Positions 15,865 to 24,440 of a DNA stretch of 64,000 nucleotides are shown here, one piece after another (within the stretch, counting starts at the first letter, position 1; the number at the start of each line of letters is the position of its first letter). The stretch lies in assembly GCF_016863175.1 (NCBI RefSeq), contig NZ_BOOJ01000032.1:247938-311937 (forward strand), read 5' to 3'. Position numbers and translations under genes: made by a program. Source of the stretch: Paraplanobispora siamensis (GTDB lineage Bacteria; Actinomycetota; Actinomycetes; Streptosporangiales; Streptosporangiaceae). The notes below the pieces were generated by a model. That model had not been told where the DNA came from. It did no database searches and saw nothing but the letters and a program-made list of their open reading frames with translations.

Positions 15865-18552
15865 TCCGTGCCCGGGCGCGTCGGCGGCCAGGACGGGCAC
15901 GTCCGCGGGGGACAGCAGGGCGAGCAGGTCGGCGGCGTCGAGCAGGCGGACCCCGCCCGGGTCGAGGCGGCCCGGGTGCAGGGCGTAGACCTGCGCCCCT
16001 TCGGCCACGTCGAGGTCGTCCTCGATGACCGCGGCGAACTCCGTCCCGCCGCCGGCCGCGGGATCCGCCGTGCCCGGAGCCTGCAGGACGTCCTGCGGAC
16101 CGGCCAGGGCGGTCAGCCGGGCGGCGAAGCCGGCGGGCTCCTCGTCCGCGCCGCGCAGGTAGCGGCCGAGCGTGCCGTCGCCGTGCCGTACGACCACCTC
16201 GCGGGCGCGGGCCGCGGCGTGCCAGCAGGCCACCTCCCACAGGGTGACGCGGTCGCCGAGGCCGAAGGCGTCCTCCAGGGCCGAGCCCAGCCGGGCGAGC
16301 TGCTCCCGGTACTCCTCCACGTCGTGGAAGGACCCGGAGGCCGACAGGTTGAGGTCGGCCCAGCGCATCGTGCGCGACCACAGGTCGGCCACGAGCGGCA
16401 CCAGGACCTTGGCGGGCCCGGCCAGCTCGAAGCGCTGCCGTACGGCCAGCGGCTCGAACAGCCCGTCGGAGGGCGTCTCCATGAACCCGGCGAACCCCCG
16501 CACCAGCTGGTCGAACGGCACGTCGTTGTAGCTGAAGACGACCGGGATCGCGTAACGCCCGCCGATCGCGCGCAGCGCCTCGACGTCCAGATCCACGAAC
16601 TCCGAGGCGCCCAGCGGCTCGGGCGCGGAGGTGAGGTCACCGGAGTGCACGGCGGCGTTCCTGCGCAGCACCAGGTTGGTGTAGTCGCACAGCCCGGTGA
16701 ACTCCCAGCGCTCGTCGAACAGCGCCACCGACAGGTCCAGGTCGACCCGGGCGTCCTTCGGCTCGGCCCAGTGCAGGAACAGCCGGATCCGCTCCCCGGC
16801 GGGGATCGGCCGGACGCTGCCCCGCGGCAGCCGTACCAGGGCCGAGGAGGCCGAGCGCTCGGCGGCCGGGGCCAGCAGGTCGGACAGCCCCTCGTCCAGC
16901 ACCGCCCGCTCCACCTCGGGCAGGAGGGCGGCGCGGCGCAGCATCTCGCCGATGATCGCCGAGGAGACCGCGGCGACGGCCTGGGCGGGGACCGGCGGGC
17001 GCTCGTCGGGCCGGGTCCAGATCCGGGCCGCGCCGCCGCGCGGCAGGAAGACCCGGGAGCCGCCGGGCGGCGTGCGGAGCTGGCCGAGCGCGGAGATCAG
17101 CACACCGGGGGAGACCTTCGGCGCGGCCTCGGTCACCGCCGCGGCGAGCTGCCCGGCGGGGACGTGCCGGGTCAGGTGCACGATCCGGCGGACCAGCTCG
17201 CCGGGCCGCGTGGCGAGCAGGCCGAGCGCCCCGGCGTGGTCGCCGTCGCGCAGCGCCGCCTCGACGCGGCCGGCGAAGGTGAGCGCGCGCAGCCGTACCC
17301 CGTCGAACCTGACGACCTCGGGGTGGGCGGCGGCGCGGGCGAGCAGCGCCCGGGCCGGCGGGGCGCCGGTGTCCAGCCGGGTGCCGCGCAGCGCGGCGAA
17401 GGCCAGCGCCGCGTGCGGGTGCCGCCGGTGGTGCTCGAACGGGTGCAGCACCTCGGCCATGTGCTTCCAGGCCTCGGGGTGGCGGTGCAGGTCCTCGACC
17501 AGGTGCGGTACGGCCATCCGGTCCATCCGGTCCAGCAGCGCCCGCCGCAGGGGCCGGGGCACGGAGGTACGGCGGGGCGGGCGGACGCGCAGGCCGGGAT
17601 CGCCGCCCATCAGGGCGTACAGCAGGCGCAGCACGTCGGTCGCGCTGTCGGCGTAGCGGTCCAGCAGCTCGCCGACGCCGGGGACGTCACCGGCGTCGGC
17701 GGCGTCGGCGGTGCTGTGCGACAGGGCGGCGGCCAGGACCAGCGCCCGGGTCTCGCGGACCGCGATCTTCTCCGGCAGCCAGCCCGCCGAGCGCGGCCAG
17801 AAGCCGCCGACCAGGTCCGAGATCGCCGCGCGGTCCTCCGGGCGGGGCGGGGTCTGCCGGTCCAGCAGCTCCCCGAGCAGCTCGCGGGCGGCCTCGGCCG
17901 GGTCCTCGCACAGCCACAGCACGACCACGCGCTCCGGCAGGCGCTCGTTCCCGGCCACGGCCTCGGCCACCGGGTCGTCGGCGGGCCGCAGGAACGGGTC
18001 GTCCGGGTCGATGCGGCGGTGGCAGATCGGGCAGGCGGCGAAGTCGGCGCCGTCCCAGCAGGACCGGCAGACCAGATGCGCGCAGGGCGAGACGGGGTGG
18101 ACGGCGTCCACCTCCCCGCACAGCACGCACGGCCGCTCCGGCTCCTGCAGCAGAAGCGCGAAGACACGGCGCACGTAGAACTCGAAGGTGTCGGCGGGCA
18201 CGCTCGCCGGGAAGCCGCGGAACAGCGGGACGTGCTCCACGTGACCGCCGAGCTCGGCGGTGACGGCCCGCAGCAGGGCGTGACCGGCGTCGGCCAGCTC
18301 ATGGCGGTCCAGCTCGCCCAGGCGGCGGCGCAGCGGGGCCGACAGCAGATAGCCCAGCCGCAGCAGGTCGGCCTCCAGAGCCAGCAGGCCGTCGGCGACG
18401 GCGGGCCCGGCGGCCTGTCGGCGCGAGCCCTTGGCGCCCTTCGCCTTCCACCAGCGCGATCCCCGGTCCGGCTCGTGCGGCCGGGGATCCGTCAGCAGGC
18501 CGGGAGCCACGAGACGGCGCCGCCGCAGCAGCGTCTCGGCCAGCCAGTCCAT
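15862..18552 (-). CDS. RING-finger protein with C-terminal TerD-like domain (SCO0854/MXAN_6230-like)
   Basis: An 896-aa cytoplasmic protein. A complete C3HC4 RING finger is visible: C142-x2-C145, C157-x-H159, C162-x2-C165, C174-x2-C177. A long helical region follows (about 190-570). Residues about 589-690 look like a TerD/tellurium-resistance fold: LFLHWAEPKDARVDLDLSVALFD, AAVHSGD, FVDLDVEAL and YAIPVVFSYND, matching the DLD...AVHSGD...VDL pattern of TerD Ca-binding proteins. The architecture matches the RING-containing SCO0854/MXAN_6230 family as I know it. The ATG follows GGGAGGGGGG. No ubiquitin-like, E1 or E2 gene is nearby, so a ligase role is not supported; a metal-bound scaffold in stress response is possible. 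Confidence 0.75.
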   Translation of the reverse strand: MDWLAETLLRRRRLVAPGLLTDPRPHEPDRGSRWWKAKGAKGSRRQAAGPAVADGLLALEADLLRLGYLLSAPLRRRLGELDRHELADAGHALLRAVTAELGGHVEHVPLFRGFPASVPADTFEFYVRRVFALLLQEPERPCVLCGEVDAVHPVSPCAHLVCRSCWDGADFAACPICHRRIDPDDPFLRPADDPVAEAVAGNERLPERVVVLWLCEDPAEAARELLGELLDRQTPPRPEDRAAISDLVGGFWPRSAGWLPEKIAVRETRALVLAAALSHSTADAADAGDVPGVGELLDRYADSATDVLRLLYALMGGDPGLRVRPPRRTSVPRPLRRALLDRMDRMAVPHLVEDLHRHPEAWKHMAEVLHPFEHHRRHPHAALAFAALRGTRLDTGAPPARALLARAAAHPEVVRFDGVRLRALTFAGRVEAALRDGDHAGALGLLATRPGELVRRIVHLTRHVPAGQLAAAVTEAAPKVSPGVLISALGQLRTPPGGSRVFLPRGGAARIWTRPDERPPVPAQAVAAVSSAIIGEMLRRAALLPEVERAVLDEGLSDLLAPAAERSASSALVRLPRGSVRPIPAGERIRLFLHWAEPKDARVDLDLSVALFDERWEFTGLCDYTNLVLRRNAAVHSGDLTSAPEPLGASEFVDLDVEALRAIGGRYAIPVVFSYNDVPFDQLVRGFAGFMETPSDGLFEPLAVRQRFELAGPAKVLVPLVADLWSRTMRWADLNLSASGSFHDVEEYREQLARLGSALEDAFGLGDRVTLWEVACWHAAARAREVVVRHGDGTLGRYLRGADEEPAGFAARLTALAGPQDVLQAPGTADPAAGGGTEFAAVIEDDLDVAEGAQVYALHPGRLDPGGVRLLDAADLLALLSPADVPVLAADAPGHG

Positions 18553-18741
18553 CGTGGTCCCCCCTCCCGCCCGGCAAAAGAAAAAGGGGCGGAGAGCAGA
18601 CGCGCTACTTTCTTTTCAAGAGAGGAGGAGAAGGAAGCACGTCCAGGAGCCGCCCCTGGATTCAGACTGTACCGGGCATTCGGGTGATGTGCCGTAACGT
18701 CGACCAGATCGCCAAGCGCGCCGGCCAGTACGGGGGCGGAT

Positions 18742-18755
18742 ATGACGTTTGTCAT
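18742..18755. promoter_or_regulatory. Inverted repeat ATGAC-GTTT-GTCAT in divergent spacer
   Basis: Perfect 5-bp arms with a 4-base centre lie about 80 bases before the lipase start and 190 bases before the RING/TerD start, in a 282-base divergent spacer that is clearly richer in A+T on the lipase side. Likely an operator for the lipase gene; the regulator is unknown. Confidence 0.35.
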
Positions 18756-18834
18756 CAGTTGATCATGTGAAGTGCACGAAAACCCGTGATCGCCCGCACT
18801 GATGCGCGGCCGCCGTCGCCGGGACGCTGGGGAC

Positions 18835-20130
18835 ATGACGAGATTCGATCAGTACCGCGCCGGATCCCGGCCGCGGTTCCCAGTACTGCTGTCCGGCGCC
18901 GCGCTGGTCTCGGCGCTCGGGCTGGTGCTCGCCGCCGGTACCGCGACCGCCGGGACGGGACCCGCCGCGCAGGGCTCTTCCGCAGAGGCGTCTCCCGCTG
19001 TGCAGCAGGGAACCGGCCAGGTCAAGCCGGTCCGCCTCACGCTGCCGGAGCCGACCGGCCCGCACCGGATCGGCACGCTCGCCCTCCACCTGGTCGACCA
19101 CTCCCGCCGCGATCCGTGGAAGCCCGCCAAGGCGGCCCGGGAGCTCATGGTCCAGCTGTGGTACCCGGCCAGGAGCGTCACCGGGCACCCCCGGGCTCCG
19201 TGGCTGTCTCCGGGCGTGGCCGCGCTCCAGTTGCGCGGCCTGCCCACCGGGACCGTACGCCTGCCCGACAGCCACGGCCACCTCGGCGCGCCGGTGGACC
19301 GCTTGCGCGGCGGGCGGGCGGTGGTGCTCTTCTCGCACGGCTTCGGGGCCGACCGGGCCTCGGGCACCGCCCTGGTGGAGGACCTGGTCAGTCACGGCTA
19401 TGTCGTGGCCGCCATCGACCACACCTACGACGCGGGAGCGGTGGAGTTCCCCGGCGGGCGGGTGGAGACCCACGCGGCCAGTTCCCCGCCGCCGGACTTC
19501 GACGACCCCGAGAACCCCGTCGCCACCAAGGCGGTGGCCGCCCGCCAGGCCGACGTCCGCTTCGTCCTGGACCGGCTCGGCGCGCTCAACCGCGGGCAGC
19601 ATGTCCCGCCCGGCCGGCGCACCCTGCCCGAGGGGTTCAAGGGCGCGCTCGACCTGTCGCGCGTCGGGGTGTTCGGCCACTCGCTGGGCGGCGCCACGAG
19701 CGCGGCCGCGATGCACGCCGACGCGCGGATCAGAGCGGGGGTCAACCTGGACGGCGCGATGTTCGGGCCGGTCCTGCGCACCGGGCTCGACCGGCCGTTC
19801 CTGCTGGTCGGCTCTTCGGGACACGGGCGCGACAACGACCGCAGCTGGGCGGCCCTGTGGCCGCGGCTGCGCGGCTGGCGGCTGCAGCTGCAGCTGCAGG
19901 GATCGGCGCACTCCTCCTTCACCGACCTTCAGGTGCTGCTCAGGCAGCATTCGCTGGGACTGCCGCCGGAGCAGATCGACGAGATGATCGGCACCATCGA
20001 CGGTCCGCGTTCGGTTCTCATCCAGCGCATCTACCTGCGCGCCTTCTTCGACCGGCACCTGCTGGGCTCGCCGAGCCGGTTGCTGGCCGGGCCGTCGCCC
20101 CGCTGGCCGGAGATGCGGTTCGTGCCGTGA
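18835..20130 (+). CDS. Secreted alpha/beta hydrolase, PAF-acetylhydrolase/lipase-like
   Basis: A 431-aa exported hydrolase. The signal peptide spans residues about 12-42 (RFPVLLSGAALVSALGLVLA, Ala-rich cleavage zone). The core resembles plasma PAF-acetylhydrolase and actinobacterial dienelactone-type lipases: oxyanion region VVLFSHGFGADRAS, nucleophile elbow VGVFGHSLGGA with the catalytic serine, an aspartate in NLDGAMFGP, and the histidine in GSAHSSFTD. Substrates would be short-chain or oxidised lipid esters. The ATG at 18835 is preceded by GGGGA. It ends 78 bases before the sensor kinase and may be separately transcribed. Confidence 0.82.
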   Translation: MTRFDQYRAGSRPRFPVLLSGAALVSALGLVLAAGTATAGTGPAAQGSSAEASPAVQQGTGQVKPVRLTLPEPTGPHRIGTLALHLVDHSRRDPWKPAKAARELMVQLWYPARSVTGHPRAPWLSPGVAALQLRGLPTGTVRLPDSHGHLGAPVDRLRGGRAVVLFSHGFGADRASGTALVEDLVSHGYVVAAIDHTYDAGAVEFPGGRVETHAASSPPPDFDDPENPVATKAVAARQADVRFVLDRLGALNRGQHVPPGRRTLPEGFKGALDLSRVGVFGHSLGGATSAAAMHADARIRAGVNLDGAMFGPVLRTGLDRPFLLVGSSGHGRDNDRSWAALWPRLRGWRLQLQLQGSAHSSFTDLQVLLRQHSLGLPPEQIDEMIGTIDGPRSVLIQRIYLRAFFDRHLLGSPSRLLAGPSPRWPEMRFVP

Positions 20131-20208
20131 CGACCGCCCCCGGCCGGTGACCACAATGTCCGATGGACAGGCCGGGCCGGGGGCCGGGCACGCAGATCGA
20201 GGAGAGGG

Positions 20209-21462
20209 ATGCGGCAGATGATCCGACCGGTCCGGTGGCGTGGGCGCGGCCAGGCGGAGCGTTTCGATCTGTGGGCCCGCGCCTCCTCGTGCGGGATGTT
20301 CGCCCTCGAGCCGGTGTTCCTGGCCGTCATGGTCGGCTCCGAGGTGGGCACGGCGGCGCTGTGGACGATGACGGCCGGCGCCGCCGTGCACGCCGTCGTG
20401 TGCGTGCTGCTGGCATCCGCCGGCCTGAACCGCTATCTGACGCCAGACCGGCGCGGATCGCGACCGGCCGGGCTGATCGCGATCGCCGCCGGGCTCACCG
20501 TGGCGCAGGTCGCGATCGGCGCCCTGGCCTATCCCGGCGCGACGCCCGGCCACCCCGACGGCCCGGCCTCGGCGCTGCTGGTGATCACGGTCATCGCGTT
20601 CGTCACCGCCCTGTCGTCGGCGGTGCCGTACCCGCTCACACTGGCGGCGATCGTGGCGGGCGGCCTGGCCAGGTGGGCCGTGTCCCGGGCGGAGGGCGCG
20701 CCGGTGGAGACCGCCGTCCCCGCCGCGATCGCACTGTCCGCTCTCCTGCTCGTTGTGGTGATCGCCTTTCGCAGCTCGATGTGGACGCTGCGGGTGGTCT
20801 GGGAACTGGACCGGGCGCGCAAGGCCCAGGCCCGCCTCGCGGTCGCCGAGGAGCGCCTGCGCTTCGCCAGGGACCTGCACGACGTGATGGGCCGGAACCT
20901 GTCCGTCGTGGCGCTCAAGAGCGAACTCGCCGCCCAGCTGGTCAGGCGGGGAAGGCCGGGGGCGGCCGAGGAGATGCTCCAGGTGCGCCGGCTGGCGCAG
21001 GACTCCCTGGCCGAGGCGCGCGCGGTCGTAGGCGGGTACCGCACCGCCGACCTGGACGCCGAGCTCGCCGGCGCCCGCTCGGTGCTGGCCTCGGCCGGGA
21101 TCGGCTGCACGGTGGTCGGTGACGGGTACGGCCTGCCCGCCGAGGTGCAGGACGCCCTCGGCTGGGTGGTGCGGGAGGGTGTGACGAACGTGCTGCGGCA
21201 CAGCCAGGCGCGGGTGTGCACGGTGTCCCTGCGCCACGTCCCGGACGCCGGCGGCGGACGAGTGAAGTTGACCATGGAGAATGACGGAGTCACCGGTCCG
21301 GGCGCAAGGCGGCCGGAGTGGGCCGGCAGCGGCATCCCCGGGCTCACCGAGCGGCTGGCCGCGCGCGGGGGCCGTCTCGCGGCCGCCTACGGGCAGCCCG
21401 ACCGGTTCCGGCTCACCGCCGAACTGCCACTGCCCGCCCTCGCGCAGGAGGACCTTCGATGA
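20209..21462 (+). CDS. DesK-type sensor histidine kinase
   Basis: A 417-aa membrane kinase. Four to five hydrophobic segments fill residues about 28-190, without a large periplasmic loop, as in DesK-type thermosensors. The HisKA_3 dimerisation motif RFARDLHDVMGRNL gives phosphoacceptor His224. The HATPase_c domain has its N box in REGVTNVLRHSQA, and G boxes in MENDG and GSGIPGLTERLAARGG. GAGGAGAGG precedes the ATG. Its stop overlaps the response-regulator start (ATGA), so the two are translationally coupled. The signal is unknown; membrane state is the family precedent. Confidence 0.92.
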   Translation: MRQMIRPVRWRGRGQAERFDLWARASSCGMFALEPVFLAVMVGSEVGTAALWTMTAGAAVHAVVCVLLASAGLNRYLTPDRRGSRPAGLIAIAAGLTVAQVAIGALAYPGATPGHPDGPASALLVITVIAFVTALSSAVPYPLTLAAIVAGGLARWAVSRAEGAPVETAVPAAIALSALLLVVVIAFRSSMWTLRVVWELDRARKAQARLAVAEERLRFARDLHDVMGRNLSVVALKSELAAQLVRRGRPGAAEEMLQVRRLAQDSLAEARAVVGGYRTADLDAELAGARSVLASAGIGCTVVGDGYGLPAEVQDALGWVVREGVTNVLRHSQARVCTVSLRHVPDAGGGRVKLTMENDGVTGPGARRPEWAGSGIPGLTERLAARGGRLAAAYGQPDRFRLTAELPLPALAQEDLR

Positions 21463-22076
21463 CCGCCGAGACGATCCGCATCCTGCTCGCCGAGGATGAG
21501 CATCTCATCCGCGGCGCTCTGGCGGCGCTGCTCGGGCTGGAGGAGGATCTGAGCGTCGTGGCCCAGTCGGCCACCGGCGCCGAGACGCTCGCGATGGCCC
21601 GCGCCGTCCGCCCGGACGTCGTCGTGCTCGATCTGCAGCTGCCGGACACCGACGGCGTGGTCGTGGCGCGCGCCCTCCATGAGGAGCTGCCCGGATGCCG
21701 GACGATGATCGTCACCAGCCACGGCCGGCCGGGGCACCTGAAGCGGGCGCTGTCGGCCGGCGTGCGCGGGTTCCTGCCCAAGACCGTCTCCGCCGAGGTG
21801 CTGGCCGACGCCGTACGGACCGTCCACCGGGGCGGCCGCTACGTCGATCCGCAGCTCGCCGCCGAAGCCATCAGCGCGGGCGACAGCCCGTTGACGCCCC
21901 GCGAGGCAGACGTGCTCGAACTGGCGGCCGAGGACATGCCGATGGAGGAGGTCGCCCGCCGGGCGTCCCTGTCACCCGGCACCGTGCGCAACTATCTGTC
22001 CTCGGCGACCGCCAAGCTCGGGGCGGCCAACCGGCACGAGGCCGCGCGGATCGCCCGCCGTTACGGCTGGATCTGA
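21459..22076 (+). CDS. DesR/NarL-type response regulator
   Basis: A 205-aa regulator. The receiver domain (1-120) has acidic pocket residues in AEDEH, phosphoacceptor D58 in VVVLDLQLP, a conserved threonine in MIVTSHG and the lysine in FLPKTVS. The LuxR-type helix-turn-helix is at about 140-200 (LTPREADVLELAAEDMPMEEVARR, then SLSPGTVRNYLSSATAKLGA). It overlaps the sensor kinase gene by four bases. Targets are unknown; the preceding lipase or genes elsewhere are candidates. It converges with the MarR gene, 16 bases apart. Confidence 0.92.
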   Translation: MTAETIRILLAEDEHLIRGALAALLGLEEDLSVVAQSATGAETLAMARAVRPDVVVLDLQLPDTDGVVVARALHEELPGCRTMIVTSHGRPGHLKRALSAGVRGFLPKTVSAEVLADAVRTVHRGGRYVDPQLAAEAISAGDSPLTPREADVLELAAEDMPMEEVARRASLSPGTVRNYLSSATAKLGAANRHEAARIARRYGWI

Positions 22077-22092
22077 CCTCGAGCCGACCTTC

Positions 22093-22545
22093 TCACCCCC
22101 GTTGGTGATGTGTGAGCAGCTGAGTGAGCAGGCGGGTCAGCGTTTGCCTGTCCTCGGCCGGAAGCGGTCCGAGCAGGTCGTCCTGCACCTTGTCGAGCGC
22201 TCGGTCCATGCGTCGCAGCTGCCGCTCACCCGATGTGGTGAGGGTCACTATGTTGCGCCTTCGATCATCCGGGTCCGGCGTCCGTTCGACGAAACCTTGT
22301 CCGGCCAGTTCGTTGATCGCCGCCACGACGTCGCTGCGGTCCATGTTGCATCGGCGGCCGAGCTCGGCCTGGCTGGCCATCCCGAACTCGTCCAGCGCGG
22401 CCAGGATGCGGTAGTGGTATCCGCGCGAGCCCACCTCGCCGAAGCCGTCGGACGCCAACCGGTGGGCGTGGACCGCCAGCTGGGTGAGCAGCCAACTCGG
22501 CCTTGCAGTCAGGCGTGCGGGTGTCTCTGCCACGACGGCCACCAT
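22093..22545 (-). CDS. MarR family repressor
   Basis: A 150-aa winged-helix regulator: helices around LTQLAVHAHRLA, a recognition segment QAELGRRCNMDRSDVVAAINELAGQGFVERTPDPDDRRRN with the basic DDRR wing (residues about 60-98), and a C-terminal dimerisation helix. The ATG at 22545 lacks a good ribosome site and may start a leaderless message; GTG at the next codon is an alternative. It is divergent from the SnoaL-like gene at 22622, with two matched TTGG-N5-CCAA sites between them, the classic layout of a MarR repressor and its target. Confidence 0.88.
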   Translation of the reverse strand: MVAVVAETPARLTARPSWLLTQLAVHAHRLASDGFGEVGSRGYHYRILAALDEFGMASQAELGRRCNMDRSDVVAAINELAGQGFVERTPDPDDRRRNIVTLTTSGERQLRRMDRALDKVQDDLLGPLPAEDRQTLTRLLTQLLTHHQRG

Positions 22546-22551
22546 ACATCG

Positions 22552-22607
22552 TTGGCGTGCCCAATGAATCTGCATATAGTGGGCGGCACCAATGTTGGAA
22601 CGGCCAA
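22552..22607. promoter_or_regulatory. SnoaL gene promoter with paired MarR operator candidates
   Basis: TTGGCG (22552-22557), 17 bases, TATAGT (22575-22580) forms a strong promoter for the SnoaL-like gene. Two copies of TTGG-N5-CCAA, at 22552-22564 (over the -35) and 22595-22607 (after the expected start point), lie 43 bases apart, about four helical turns. The second extends to GTTGG-N5-CCAAC. Binding of MarR at both would close the promoter. Confidence 0.6.
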
Positions 22608-22621
22608 CGGAAGAGGATGTC

Positions 22622-23035
22622 ATGTCCACGGAGACTCTGATCGCCGACCGCATCGAAATCGCCGATCTGTTCACCCGCCTCGCGTCCCTGCTGGACGAGG
22701 CGCGGTGGGAGGACGCAGGCACCGTCTTCGCCGACGACGTGGCGGTGCACTCGCCGCGCGGGGGAGAACTGCACGGCATCGACAAGGTCGTCGCCTTCAT
22801 GCGGCAGAGCGAGGTCGAGGGGGAGTGCACCCAGCACACGACCACCGACCTGCTGGTGGACGTTGACGGCGACCGGGCGGCCGCCTCGGCGAACTCGCTC
22901 GTGTACTACTACCGCGACGGCCAGGCCCCCCACTTCACAGGCGGCCTGCGGCAGTACTGCACCGCGGTACGGACGCCGGCGGGCTGGCGATTCCGCGAGG
23001 TGCGGATCACGCCCGTCTGGACACGCGAGAGCTGA
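22622..23035 (+). CDS. SnoaL-like nuclear transport factor 2 family protein
   Basis: A 137-aa protein of the SnoaL-like_4 / NTF2-like type. It starts with the family helix IADRIEIADLFTRLASLLDEARWEDAGTVFADDV, continues with VVAFMRQSE and HTTTDLLVDVDGDRA, and ends with the C-terminal strand GWRFREVRITPVW. The ATG at 22622 follows AGAGGA. Members include hydroxylating dioxygenase-like folds, cyclases and ligand-binding proteins; the active-site residues are not diagnostic. The divergent MarR gene and paired operators suggest induction by a small aromatic or phenolic ligand (inference from the MarR family). Confidence 0.8.
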   Translation: MSTETLIADRIEIADLFTRLASLLDEARWEDAGTVFADDVAVHSPRGGELHGIDKVVAFMRQSEVEGECTQHTTTDLLVDVDGDRAAASANSLVYYYRDGQAPHFTGGLRQYCTAVRTPAGWRFREVRITPVWTRES

Positions 23036-23183
23036 TCCCTCTCCGGGCGGCTGTGGACACCACGAAAGTGTGGACACTGCCGGCGAAATCCGGTGAGCGC
23101 TTCACGGGACGGGACTTCCGGCACCTCCGCAGTACGGGCAGCGGACACCTCCCTGCGGCGAGTGTGCATTCCGTACCCGCGCT

Positions 23184-23750
23184 TCATGATTCGATGAGCA
23201 GCCGGCGCGCGATCTCCCGGGGGACCGGGTGGATGCGTTCCGGCGGCAGTAGCCGTCGGGCCTTCGCTGTCTGGCCGGCCTGGACCAGCGCCGCGATCTT
23301 CCGCACCTGCGGAGTGATGTCGGTCAGACCGACGATCCACTCCTCCGCGAACGTGCGGATCAGTCCGCGGCCGATGCCGACCTGGATGCTGTAGTGGTTG
23401 AGCGCGGCCCCGCGCAGCGAGCGCTCGGGGTCCCACTGGAGGTGGACCGCCGCCCGGTTGAGCGCTTCGGGGGCCGCTGTCGTCAGCACCGCCCGACCGA
23501 GCGCCTCGTGCCAGCCTTCCCGGGTGATCCGTACCGCCAGGACGCGTTCCTGGCCGGGCTTGTGCGCCCAGTTGCTGCGGTGCATGAGCCACAGGAACGA
23601 CGGCTTGATCCACGTCATGCGGGTGAAGGAGAAGGGCGGCACGAACCGTCCGGCCTGGAGGGCGGGGTCGGCCACCGCGGAGGAGTACGCCTGATAGACC
23701 ACGATCGTCTCGGCGTCGTAGTCGGCACGTACCTGGCGTTGGGGTGGCAT
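23184..23750 (-). CDS. DUF4291 family protein
   Basis: A 188-aa protein that matches the DUF4291 family: [18 protein letters not shown] at the N-terminus, [29 protein letters not shown] in the first third, and [28 protein letters not shown] in the last half. These blocks are conserved across bacteria and fungi, but no biochemical role is established. The ATG at 23750 places the start ten residues before the first conserved block; a TTG at 23786 would add twelve residues without support. The 148 bases downstream (23036-23183) hold no gene, only a TGTGGACAC direct repeat at 23052 and 23069. Confidence 0.8.
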   Translation of the reverse strand: MPPQRQVRADYDAETIVVYQAYSSAVADPALQAGRFVPPFSFTRMTWIKPSFLWLMHRSNWAHKPGQERVLAVRITREGWHEALGRAVLTTAAPEALNRAAVHLQWDPERSLRGAALNHYSIQVGIGRGLIRTFAEEWIVGLTDITPQVRKIAALVQAGQTAKARRLLPPERIHPVPREIARRLLIES

Positions 23751-23820
23751 GTCGAGCACCCTGCCACCTGCCAGAACCTGGCTCAAACCGTTTTCTCCCG
23801 CGATGGGGCTTCTTTGGGGA

Positions 23821-24288
23821 TCACCACTTTTTGCAAGCCGGCCCGGTCTTGAGCCGGTGGCGTTCCTGGCCGCTGAGCATGGCCGCCAGCCGGACGAGTG
23901 ACACCGCGCCGCCGGCCAGGGTGGTCAGCGTGAGCGTGAACCAAAACGCCGTCCAGGTGGAGGGGATCGACAGGAGCAGCACCATGGCGGGCGGACCGCC
24001 CAGCACCAGCAGCCGGATTCGCCGGTCGTCGCGAAGGTGCCGGCGGGTCTCCGGAGCCGGGCGCGGTCCGTCGGCTGTGATCAGGCGCCAGGCGGACAGC
24101 GCGGTGCCGTACAGCACCAGCAGCGTCATCAGGCCCAGCAGCTGCACCCACTCGGGCACGGCGGGGTGAGCGGGACTGGAGGCGGGCAGGGTCAGCGCGC
24201 TGATCGGCAGGGCGCCCAGCGCCTCGACGGCGAGGAGCCGGCTGATCGGTCGCTCGCGGAAGAGCACCATCAGTGATACTATCGTCAT
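23821..24288 (-). CDS. Predicted four-TM membrane protein
   Basis: A protein of up to 155 aa with about four hydrophobic segments ([75 protein letters not shown]) and a charged loop DDRRIR in the middle. No family was recognised. Starts at 24288 and 24270 (second ATG) are both possible; neither has a clear ribosome site, and the first lies within the operator-like sequence shared with the Baeyer-Villiger gene. It is divergent from the flavin oxidase gene and may be co-regulated with it. Confidence 0.55.
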   Translation of the reverse strand: MTIVSLMVLFRERPISRLLAVEALGALPISALTLPASSPAHPAVPEWVQLLGLMTLLVLYGTALSAWRLITADGPRPAPETRRHLRDDRRIRLLVLGGPPAMVLLLSIPSTWTAFWFTLTLTTLAGGAVSLVRLAAMLSGQERHRLKTGPACKKW

Positions 24289-24301
24289 AGATACGATCGT
24301 A
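24277..24301. promoter_or_regulatory. Operator-like sequence TACTATCGT / TACGATCGTA
   Basis: TACTATCGT (24277-24285) is followed by the perfect palindrome TACGATCGTA (24292-24301). The reverse complement of the first, ACGATAGTA, recurs exactly at 30644-30652 upstream of the Baeyer-Villiger gene. The surrounding 60 bases are AT-rich for this genome, as expected for a control region between divergent genes. Confidence 0.4.
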
Positions 24302-24440
24302 ATTCATGCGATAGATTTATTTGCGATCGAATGGGATGGGTGATGAGAATCCTCGTTCTCCGCGGCGACGGCGTCCTCATCGCCCGGAGCGCCGCGCCGC
24401 CCCGCTGACCCGCGCCCGATCCACCGGACAGGAGAACCCC

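Noticed and set aside
15397..18687. 1096-codon open frame on the plus strand
   Set aside because: It is the antisense shadow of the RING/TerD gene; the translation is Gly/Arg/Gln-rich without any domain, while the minus strand shows complete zinc ligands.
23052..23077. TGTGGACAC direct repeat as an insertion footprint
   Set aside because: Only two 9-base copies 17 bases apart, with no transposase remnant or matching inverted end in the spacer.
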